Source: Elmis aenea
Lineage: Eukaryota > Arthropoda > Insecta > Coleoptera > Elmidae
Length of the DNA: 64,000 bases
Assembly: GCA_947652605.1 (NCBI GenBank)
Contig: OX393577.1
Location: 47,095,494-47,159,493 of the forward strand
Direction of reading: 5' to 3'
Part shown: piece after piece, positions 23,201 to 35,200 of the stretch
Layout of the letters: each line of letters begins with the position of its first letter
Position numbering within the stretch: the first letter of the stretch is position 1
Notes under the pieces: model-generated
What the model saw: only the letters and a program-made list of their open reading frames with translations
Database searches by the model: none
What the model was told of the DNA's origin: nothing
Translations under genes and position numbers: made by a program

Positions 23201-26200
23201 TCAAATGTCGTATGCCTGACGTCGCGATGCCACGATGTCATGAAGCTAGTGTCGCGATGTCGTGACACCGATGTTGACAGTGTGGCATTTGACGTAAGTA
23301 AGCCTACCATACTTTTTTTTTGACAGCGTGTACTTGTCACAATAGACAGATACTATCATAATATATGTAATATATGGATAATAAGTTGTTTGTCATTGTA
23401 TTATTCATTATATCTTCAATAGGTATGCTCACATTTTTAGAGCATCATCAGCAATATCCTTGTTTATGGGACAAATCTATTCCCGAATATAGGGACCAAA
23501 ATAATTTGTTGCTCTACAACACTCGTTGCTGCAGTTACAAGAGCGGCCATTTTTATTTTGATGTCGCGACGCTCAAATATATCATTTTACGTGTGAACAC
23601 CCAGTGCCGCGACACCGAATGTCAAGCGATGTCGTGACTTTTAATGTCGCGACGCTAGTGTCACCTTGTGAACTACCCTTTAACTGTGTAATGGATTGTA
23701 CTGTGTATGATGTAAATGTCCAACATCAAGAAACGAATATAAAACTAAGAAATATCGTGTTAGTTGTTCTAAGTATTTAAGCCATGAATAAAATAACAGC
23801 ATTGAAGAAACGTTTGCTAAGAATATCTGCATTTTATATAAACTATCTACAGGGTGTTTCGGGAGGAAAGGGAAATATTTTGGGTATGTGTTCAGAAGGT
23901 CAATATAAGAAACATTAAACGATATGTTTAAGTCCTATTCTCAACTATTACGGAGATATTTAGGTCTAAAGTTTTATTACATTAATCTTGCTATTAAATA
24001 ATTTAAAAGTGAAAAACTGCACATAATGTATTACAAACATCAAATTAATAACATTTAGCTAAAGAATAATTTTGAAAATACCACCGCCAACTTCGATGCC
24101 TCATGTGGTTCGTTTGTTAACTGTTCGGGTATGTTATTAAATGGCGGCGATTGTTTCTTATAATACCTGCAGCATTAATATAACGATCGAGTAGCAAATT
24201 CCTCGTTTTTACCCTTGTTGCATAAACCAATTATTTCTTCTACACCAAATAATAATCAAGGGGATTTAGATCTGGCGACCTCGGTGGCTAATTTTTGGAC
24301 CGTCTCTGACAATCCAACGATTAGCGAAACGAGTAGGTATTAAAAAATGTTCATACACCGTGAGGCCTAGCACACACAGAGCGTTTTCTGTCGCGCGACT
24401 CGAGTCGCGCGTTTGTGAAGTACTAGCAATTGCATGTACGCGTACACGCATACGACGACCAAAGTCGCGCGACTATGTGTGTACGCGTACATTGGTTGAG
24501 AATCGGTCTTAAACATATTATTTTCTTTTTCTTTTATCGACCTCCTGAACACATACTCAAAATATTTCCCTTTCCTTCTAGAACACCCCGTTTAACTTAA
24601 AAATAAAATTCATAGTCTACTAATGCTTTACTTGTTTTCGAAAAAATGTCAAATATTAGAAGATCATATAGAGGGTGTCCCAGTTATCGTGAACAGCATG
24701 GAGATCGCGTAAACGGTGAGAGGTACACAGTTGGTTAAATGAGTCACAATGATCTGATTTACGAGAAACTATTCTATGAAAAAATCTTTAAAAAAATTAA
24801 TGGTTTTCCGCTATTGATAACAAAAAAATTACGTTTTCGATTTTTGCTTTTAACTTGCTTATTTGAAATCATACTCAAAATATTTTAGGACATTATAGGG
24901 TCACTTTTTGTGTAGATTTAAAATTTATTAATAAATTCTATCTATCTTCATTTGTTTTTGATATTTTAATCAAATTTTATTTAAATTTATATCAAATTTC
25001 TTATTTTTAATAAAGGTCGTAGTTGGCCTTTGGAAAGATAATTTTTTTCTCGTTTCATTGATGTATGGGTTGTTAGGTTTATCTTTAAAAATAAGGTATT
25101 ACAATATTATTGTATTTATTAAGTTTAATCAGTGGCTATTGAAAAACAAAACAAAACATCCCATAAATAAATAAAGTAGCTGTATATAATTAAACACAAA
25201 AATTTAATATATTTTTTACATTTCATAATAATTTATGATTTTTCAGTTACTATTACTGTTGAATATAAATTATAACATGCGTTTAAAGTGTAGTCCACTC
25301 TCCATGGACAATACAAATATGATATCTACACTTTGTAGATAATAATGTTTTCCTAAGAATATTTCTTTCTAATACATGAACTGTACTTAAAATGGCTACT
25401 TTTAATTCATCAATTGTAATGAACTGTCTTTTTGAGATTGGCTGTTTTCAGAACATTTCATCAACAAAAGTTATATGCTTAGGAAAACATTATTATCTAC
25501 AAAACGTAGATTTCAAATTTGTATTGTTCCTAAGGAAAGAGTTACACTTAAACGCGTGTTGTAATTTAGATTCAATAGTAAAAGTAACTGAAAAATCATT
25601 TATTATTATAAAATGTTAAAAATATCAAAATAATTTATGTTTTTTTGTGTTTAATTAAGTACAGCTAGATTATGTATGTGATGTTTTGTTTTGTTTTTCT
25701 GTGGCCACTTTGATTAAATTTGATAAATACATTAATAACTACTTACCTACTTAATAAACATTTTTAAAGATAAACCTAACAACTAATTCTCTTTTTAATG
25801 GTGTCACAGCCAACGACGACTTGTACATATAATACAACGAAATAAGGAAAGGAGTTTCAGACGACCATTTAAAATACCCGCCGACGACGATATTTCGCGA
25901 TTTTTGGCGCGCGCGCGTATCCGGGGCCGCTCTTTCGATCGCGCGCGCTCCCGACGCCGGCAATGGTCTTCCGGAGAAGCCATCGAGGAAAACGTGCGAA
26001 AATTTTACACGCAACATTTAAATCGGGTCGTCGGGAGCGAGAATTTCGTCAAAATTTGACAATTTGACATGTTGACGTGAACTTTGAACACTCGAACCTT
26101 CTCCGATTCGACCTTTTCGCGCATGTGTCGTACCGATTCGGATTCGTCTCGCTCTCCCCGACAAGTACGTACCAAACAATCCCACTTTCGAGTCGAATTC

Positions 26201-29200
26201 GGACCACGAACGAGAAAAAGCGCAGGCGCGCGCACGCGCTACATACTAACGAAATAAGGAATCGAGTTTCAAACGACCATTTAAAATACGCGCCGACGGC
26301 GATAATTCGCGATTTTTCGCGTGCGGACGTATCCGGGGCCGGTCTTTCGATTGTGCCCGCTCCCGAGTCCGGCAATGGTCTTCCGGAGAAGCCATCGAGG
26401 AAAACGTGCGAAATTCTTACACGCAACATTTAAATCGGGTCGTCGGGAGCGGGAATTTCGTCAAAATTTGACAATTTGACAATTCGACGTGACCTTTGAA
26501 CGCTCGAACTTTCTCCGATTCGATCTTTTCGCACATTTGTCGTACCGATTCGGATTCGTCTCGCCCTCCCCGACAAGTACGTACCAAACAATCCCACTTT
26601 CGAGTCGAATTCGGACCACGAACGAGAAAAAGCGCAGGCGCGCGCACGCGCTACATACTAACGAAATAAGGAATCGAGTTTAAAACTACGATTTAAAAAA
26701 CGCGCGGACGGCGATAATTCGCGATTTTTGGCGTGCGGACATATCCGGGGCCGGTCTTTTGATTGCGGCCGCTCCCGAGTCTGGGAGAGGTCGTCCGGAA
26801 GTAAAATTCAGACCGCGAACGAGAAAAAGCGCAGGCGCGCGCACGCTTTATATACTAACGAACGTCGAATTTCTTTGACGGGTCGTATAAAGGATCGACT
26901 TTTAATATGTGCACGCTCCGGACCTCGGAAAAAATCGTTTGCAAACGTAATTAACTAAAACGTGCAAAATTTTTCGTATTTACGTCGCGCGCGCCCGCAC
27001 TATACACTAACGAACGTCGAAAGCCTTTTTTCAAAAAGCGATTAAAAATGCACAGAGGCGCGTTTTTTTTGTCAAGTCGTATAGAGTATAGAGGATCGAA
27101 TTTTAATATGTGCACGTTCCGGACCTTAAATATAATCGTTTGCAAACGTTATTAAGTAAAACGTGCCAAAATGTTCGTACATACATGATGAAAGCGCCGT
27201 CGCGCGCACGCACTGTCAAACTTTGACAGAATAATGTAAACGCTCAGACCTTCTCCACTGTAGCTTTATGTTCATGTATCATACCAAATCGGTATCGCCT
27301 CGCTCTCCACTGAACATACATACGAAACAATCCCAGTTTCATGTTGAATTCAGAATATGAAAATACGATGATAATGTCAAAAAATTTCATATGTAACCTA
27401 CAAATCGAAGTATGTCAAAAGACAGTACTGTCAAACTGACAGCATAACCTAGAAATTGAAGTATGTCAATACTGTCAAACTGACAGCATAACTTGGAAAT
27501 TGAATTATGTCAATACTGTCAAACTGACACCATAACCTAGAAATTGAAGTATCACTGTCAAACTTTGACAACATTCTATTATTATATATGTAATTTCAAA
27601 CTCCATGCAACGGACCGTGATAGCCGGGTGGGTCCGATACGCGTTCACAACGCAGCGTCTGCGGTTCGAATCCGGGTGCGGGCAAAAAGAGAATTTTCCG
27701 CGAAATTTTCTGTCCGACGATACGTGCATGCGACACGAGTTGTTCGGGTAGTGATTATATAGGATTTGAAACAGGGTCCGGGTGCGCATTGCGTAGTTGA
27801 TTAAGATTAATCGAAATTAAAAAGCATCTTCAGTATAATTGAATTTGGAAAATATTAGGTACAAGCTGTGAACGATGTATCTCTGGAACGGAGCCACCCA
27901 GACATGGTGGTGTGGGAGCTTTGCAGCAAACGAAAGGTAGTTTAATACGAATTTTAATTAATACAAAGTTGAAAAAAGAGGCATCAATGATTTGGAAAAC
28001 ATTAAGGTACACGAACTGTGATCGATGTATTATTATATACTACTAAACTATACTACCTTCTGGAACGGGGGAGCCACAAGAGACATATGGGGCTTGCATC
28101 AAATGCGAAAGGTAATTTAAATGTTTGAAACTGTGGAGACACTACAATAGTTACTGAATGAGAGAGAGGCCCCCACAGCAGCTAAATAAGTAACTAAACA
28201 GTGGCGCACGGCATATGGATATAAGTCCGCGTTCACAATGAACGTAGTAGATAACAGATAGTAGATAGTGGGTTAGTAGCTAAAGTTGAAATGCATTGAA
28301 TCAAATGCAAGTGTTCACAATGGACGTAAGATTTACGTAGTCTATATGGTAACTAAAGTGAACTATCTATGTTTAAAATTAATTAAAATTACAATGTTGA
28401 ACGATGTTTAATACAACTTATTACCGTTATAATCCTCCACAAATCATCATGTAGAAATAAATACGTACAATACAAGGTGCCAATTTGATAAACAACCTTC
28501 CGCGTTTAAATTGAGGTTATGTGCTATGCTACAAACAAGTCGGCTGTTACCCGTATCCAAGTAAACATTTCGTTACGGACTTTTTACGTATTACGCACTA
28601 ACCACTATCTACTATCTGTTATCTACTACGTTCATTGTGAACGCGGACTAAAGCATAAATAAAGTTAAACCATAATAAAAATATTTGTATACGTTGAAAC
28701 GGTACCACTTCGAAACAAGGGACTTGCACAAAAAAAAGCAATTCTTTGCACAAAGAGAACTCCACGCGAACCCATTGGGTGCAAGCGCAAAGCGCGAGTA
28801 GTTTGGTGGCCCATTTATTACAGTTTGAAAAGCATCATGTGGAGCGCGGAGCGCGAGTAGTAGGAATATAGATTTATTCTAACTTGAAAAGCAATAACGA
28901 GTGTTGTGAATAAAAGTTCAGGCCGATAGTTAAATCTCCTTAAATCTACACATAAGCGTATAAAAATCGCGAATTTTCTTTGACGGGTCGTATAAAAGAT
29001 TAAATTTTAATATGTGCACGCTCTGGGCCACAGAAAAAATAATTTGCAAACGTTATTAACTAAAACGTGCAAAAGTTTTAATTTTTACGTCGCACTAACG
29101 AACGTCGAAAGCCTTTTTTCAAAAAGCGACGAAAAATACTCAGGGCGTCCGAAAATCGCGATTTCTTTTGTTGTATTAAGGATCGAATTTTAATATGTGC

Positions 29201-32200
29201 TCGCTCCGGACCTTGGGAAAAGTTATTAAGTAAAACGTGCAAAAAGTTTCGTACTTACATGATGAAAACGTCGTCACCCGCACGCTTTCTCCAACTTTGA
29301 AAAAATAATAGAAACGCTCAGAACTTTTCCACTCTAGCTTTTTGTACATCTATCATACCAATTCGGAATGGCCACGCTCTCCCCTAAATATATATGCGAA
29401 GCAATCCCGGTTTTGAGTTGAATTAAGACTTAAGTTTAGAATATGAAAATACGATGACACTATGAATATTCATTTATTCGGTTTTAGAGCAATGAAGAGT
29501 GTTGTAAATAAAAATTTCAGCCAATCGATTGTTCATCAACCCGATTAGTTATAATCAATATATCTCGGGAAAATAGAGAAACGGAACATGCACCAAACGA
29601 AAGGTAATTTTTGAGAAAAAAGATTTCTACCCGAATCCATTGGGTGCGAGCGTGAAGCGCGAGTTGTTTGATTACCGATTTAATAGAATTCGAAAAGCAT
29701 TAGGTGCGAGCGCGGAGCGCGAGAGTACGAATATTTATTTATTCTAATTTAAAAAGCAACAGCGATTGTGGTAAATAAAATTTGAACCGGTCGATTAATC
29801 GCCTCCAAAAAAAGTGACCCACCTGGCTCAGCGCGAGTAGTATGATTGTCGAATTTCTCAATTCTGAAAAGCATTGACGAGTATTGTAAATAAAAATTTA
29901 AGCCAATCGATTGATCATATCCGGCATAGTTATAATCGATATATCTCGGGATAATAGAGAAACGGAACGTGCACCAAACGAAAGGTAATTTTTTGCGCAA
30001 AGAGAATTTTTCGCGCAAAGAGAATTCCACTCGGATCCATTGGGTGCGAGCGCGAAGCGCGAGTTGTTTGATTACCGATTTAATAGAATTCGAGAAGCAT
30101 TAGGTGCGAGCGCGGAGCGCGAGTAGTACGAATATTTATTTATCCTAATTTAAAAAGCAACAGCGATTGTTGTAAATAAAATTTGAACCGGTCCATTAAT
30201 CGCCTCCAAAAAAAAGTGACCCGCCTGGCTCAGCGCGAGTAGTATGACTGTCGAATTTCTCAATTCTGAAAAGCATTGACGAGTATTGTAAATAAAAATT
30301 TAAGCCAATCGATTGATCATATCCGGCATAGTTATAATCGATATATCTCGGGAACGGGGCCAATTAGGGACATGGGACTTCCACCAAACGAAAGATAATT
30401 TTTTGCACAGAGAATTCTACGCGCAAGGCGGGATCTAGCGGTAAAGTAGCCCCGGGAACATAGAGACACGGAACGTGCACCAAACGAAAGGTAATTTTTT
30501 GCGCAAAGAGAATTATACGCGGATCTATTGGGTGCGAGCGCGAAGCGCGAGTAGTTTGATTACCAGTTTAATAGAATTTGAGAAGCATTTGGAGCGAGCG
30601 CGGAGCGCGAGTATTACGAATATGGATTTATTCTAATTTAAAAAGCAATAACGAGTGTTGTAAATAAAATTTGTACCGATCGATTAATCGCCTCCAAAAA
30701 AAGTGATGCGCCTGGCTCAGCGCGAGTAGTATGACTGTCGATTTTTTCCATTTTGAAAAGAAATTACGAGTATTGTAAATAAAAATTTGAGCCAATCGAT
30801 TGTTCATCGACCCGCTTAGTTATAATCAATATATCTTGGAAACATAGAGACACGGAACGTGCACCAAACGAAAGGTAATTTTGTGCGCAAAGTGAATTAT
30901 ACTCGGATCTATTAAGTGCGAGCGCGAAGCGCGAGTAGTTTGATTACCAATTTAATATAATTTGAGAAGCATTTGGAGCGAGCGCGGAGCGCGAGTATTA
31001 CGAATATGGATTTATTCTAATTTCAAAAGCAATAACGAGTGTTGTAACTAAAACTTAAACCGATCGATTAATCGCCTCCAAAAAAAGTGACCCGCCTGGC
31101 TCAGCGCGAGTAGTATGACTGTCGATTTTTTCAATTTTGAAAAGCAATTACGAGTATTGTAAATAACAATTTAAGTTGAATTGATCGATTGATCATCGAC
31201 CTGCTTAGTTATGATCAATATATCTCGGGAACATAGCCACTAAACGTGCACCAAACGAAAGGTAATTTTTTGCGCAAAAAGAATTTTACGCGCCAAGAGA
31301 ATTCTACGCGCAAGGCGGGATCTAGCGGTAAAGTAGCCCCGAAGGGGCTACGGAATCGCTAGTACATATAATACAACGAAATAAGGAAAGGAGTTTCAGA
31401 CGACCATTTAAAATACCCGCCGACGACGATATTTCGCGATTTTTGGCGCGCGCGCGTATCCGGGGCCGCTCTTTCGATCGCGCGCGCTCCCGACGCCGGC
31501 AATGGTCTTCCGGAGAAGCCATCGAGGAAAACGTGCGAAAATTTTACACGCAACATTTAAATCGGGTCGTCGGGAGCGAGAATTTCGTCAAAATTTGACA
31601 ATTTGACATGTTGACGTGAACTTTGAACACTCGAACCTTCTCCGATTCGACCTTTTCGCGCATGTGTCGTACCGATTCGGATTCGTCTCGCTCTCCCCGA
31701 CAAGTACGTACCAAACAATCCCACTTTCGAGTCGAATTCGGACCACGAACGAGAAAAAGCGCAGGCGCGCGCACGCGCTACATACTAACGAAATAAGGAA
31801 TCGAGTTTCAAACGACCATTTAAAATACGCGCCGACGGCGATAATTCGCGATTTTTCGCGTGCGGACGTATCCGGGGCCGGTCTTTCGATTGTGCCCGCT
31901 CCCGAGTCCGGCAATGGTCTTCCGGAGAAGCCATCGAGGAAAACGTGCGAAATTCTTACACGCAACATTTAAATCGGGTCGTCGGGAGCGGGAATTTCGT
32001 CAAAATTTGACAATTTGACAATTCGACGTGACCTTTGAACGCTCGAACTTTCTCCGATTCGATCTTTTCGCACATTTGTCGTACCGATTCGGATTCGTCT
32101 CGCCCTCCCCGACAAGTACGTACCAAACAATCCCACTTTCGAGTCGAATTCGGACCACGAACGAGAAAAAGCGCAGGCGCGCGCACGCGCTACATACTAA

Positions 32201-35200
32201 CGAAATAAGGAATCGAGTTTAAAACTACGATTTAAAAAACGCGCGGACGGCGATAATTCGCGATTTTTGGCGTGCGGACATATCCGGGGCCGGTCTTTTG
32301 ATTGCGGCCGCTCCCGAGTCTGGGAGAGGTCGTCCGGAAGTAAAATTCAGACCGCGAACGAGAAAAAGCGCAGGCGCGCGCACGCTTTATATACTAACGA
32401 ACGTCGAATTTCTTTGACGGGTCGTATAAAGGATCGACTTTTAATATGTGCACGCTCCGGACCTCGGAAAAAATCGTTTGCAAACGTAATTAACTAAAAC
32501 GTGCAAAATTTTTCGTATTTACGTCGCGCGCGCCCGCACTATACACTAACGAACGTCGAAAGCCTTTTTTCAAAAAGCGATTAAAAATGCACAGAGGCGC
32601 GTTTTTTTTGTCAAGTCGTATAGAGTATAGAGGATCGAATTTTAATATGTGCACGTTCCGGACCTTAAATATAATCGTTTGCAAACGTTATTAAGTAAAA
32701 CGTGCCAAAATGTTCGTACATACATGATGAAAGCGCCGTCGCGCGCACGCACTGTCAAACTTTGACAGAATAATGTAAACGCTCAGACCTTCTCCACTGT
32801 AGCTTTATGTTCATGTATCATACCAAATCGGTATCGCCTCGCTCTCCACTGAACATACATACGAAACAATCCCAGTTTCATGTTGAATTCAGAATATGAA
32901 AATACGATGATAATGTCAAAAAATTTCATATGTAACCTACAAATCGAAGTATGTCAAAAGACAGTACTGTCAAACTGACAGCATAACCTAGAAATTGAAG
33001 TATGTCAATACTGTCAAACTGACAGCATAACTTGGAAATTGAATTATGTCAATACTGTCAAACTGACACCATAACCTAGAAATTGAAGTATCACTGTCAA
33101 ACTTTGACAACATTCTATTATTATATATGTAATTTCAAACTCCATGCAACGGACCGTGATAGCCGGGTGGGTCCGATACGCGTTCACAACGCAGCGTCTG
33201 CGGTTCGAATCCGGGTGCGGGCAAAAAGAGAATTTTCCGCGAAATTTTCTGTCCGACGATACGTGCATGCGACACGAGTTGTTCGGGTAGTGATTATATA
33301 GGATTTGAAACAGGGTCCGGGTGCGCATTGCGTAGTTGATTAAGATTAATCGAAATTAAAAAGCATCTTCAGTATAATTGAATTTGGAAAATATTAGGTA
33401 CAAGCTGTGAACGATGTATCTCTGGAACGGAGCCACCCAGACATGGTGGTGTGGGAGCTTTGCAGCAAACGAAAGGTAGTTTAATACGAATTTTAATTAA
33501 TACAAAGTTGAAAAAAGAGGCATCAATGATTTGGAAAACATTAAGGTACACGAACTGTGATCGATGTATTATTATATACTACTAAACTATACTACCTTCT
33601 GGAACGGGGGAGCCACAAGAGACATATGGGGCTTGCATCAAATGCGAAAGGTAATTTAAATGTTTGAAACTGTGGAGACACTACAATAGTTACTGAATGA
33701 GAGAGAGGCCCCCACAGCAGCTAAATAAGTAACTAAACAGTGGCGCACGGCATATGGATATAAGTCCGCGTTCACAATGAACGTAGTAGATAACAGATAG
33801 TAGATAGTGGGTTAGTAGCTAAAGTTGAAATGCATTGAATCAAATGCAAGTGTTCACAATGGACGTAAGATTTACGTAGTCTATATGGTAACTAAAGTGA
33901 ACTATCTATGTTTAAAATTAATTAAAATTACAATGTTGAACGATGTTTAATACAACTTATTACCGTTATAATCCTCCACAAATCATCATGTAGAAATAAA
34001 TACGTACAATACAAGGTGCCAATTTGATAAACAACCTTCCGCGTTTAAATTGAGGTTATGTGCTATGCTACAAACAAGTCGGCTGTTACCCGTATCCAAG
34101 TAAACATTTCGTTACGGACTTTTTACGTATTACGCACTAACCACTATCTACTATCTGTTATCTACTACGTTCATTGTGAACGCGGACTAAAGCATAAATA
34201 AAGTTAAACCATAATAAAAATATTTGTATACGTTGAAACGGTACCACTTCGAAACAAGGGACTTGCACAAAAAAAAGCAATTCTTTGCACAAAGAGAACT
34301 CCACGCGAACCCATTGGGTGCAAGCGCAAAGCGCGAGTAGTTTGGTGGCCCATTTATTACAGTTTGAAAAGCATCATGTGGAGCGCGGAGCGCGAGTAGT
34401 AGGAATATAGATTTATTCTAACTTGAAAAGCAATAACGAGTGTTGTGAATAAAAGTTCAGGCCGATAGTTAAATCTCCTTAAATCTACACATAAGCGTAT
34501 AAAAATCGCGAATTTTCTTTGACGGGTCGTATAAAAGATTAAATTTTAATATGTGCACGCTCTGGGCCACAGAAAAAATAATTTGCAAACGTTATTAACT
34601 AAAACGTGCAAAAGTTTTAATTTTTACGTCGCACTAACGAACGTCGAAAGCCTTTTTTCAAAAAGCGACGAAAAATACTCAGGGCGTCCGAAAATCGCGA
34701 TTTCTTTTGTTGTATTAAGGATCGAATTTTAATATGTGCTCGCTCCGGACCTTGGGAAAAGTTATTAAGTAAAACGTGCAAAAAGTTTCGTACTTACATG
34801 ATGAAAACGTCGTCACCCGCACGCTTTCTCCAACTTTGAAAAAATAATAGAAACGCTCAGAACTTTTCCACTCTAGCTTTTTGTACATCTATCATACCAA
34901 TTCGGAATGGCCACGCTCTCCCCTAAATATATATGCGAAGCAATCCCGGTTTTGAGTTGAATTAAGACTTAAGTTTAGAATATGAAAATACGATGACACT
35001 ATGAATATTCATTTATTCGGTTTTAGAGCAATGAAGAGTGTTGTAAATAAAAATTTCAGCCAATCGATTGTTCATCAACCCGATTAGTTATAATCAATAT
35101 ATCTCGGGAAAATAGAGAAACGGAACATGCACCAAACGAAAGGTAATTTTTGAGAAAAAAGATTTCTACCCGAATCCATTGGGTGCGAGCGTGAAGCGCG

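Larger units (their letters stand above)
25824..31362 (+). mobile_element. Helitron-like unit, copy 1 (5,539 bp)
   Basis: The unit ends with a perfect hairpin, 8-bp arms GTAGCCCC/GGGGCTAC and a 3-base loop (31333-31351). Seven bases and CTAG follow (31359-31362), and the next base is T. This is the classical Helitron 3' terminus (hairpin a few bases before CTRR, insertion before T). I see no Rep/helicase gene. The content is 412-bp CpG-rich repeats, 44-bp repeats, a tRNA-like block, an embedded MITE and 385-490 bp hairpin-bearing repeats. The 5' edge TACATATAATAC is not a typical Helitron TC start. Confidence 0.6.

Noticed and set aside
27611..27690. A functional tRNA gene
   Set aside because: A and B boxes are present, but I cannot form a good acceptor stem or assign an anticodon loop; better read as a SINE head.
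26005..27762. Overlapping plus and minus frames of 60-126 residues (for example starting MRAPALFLVRGPN and MLRVRISHVFLDGF)
   Set aside because: They sit in CpG-rich 412-bp repeats with low stop density, occur on both strands at once and recur identically 5,539 bp away. Repeat by-product, not genes.
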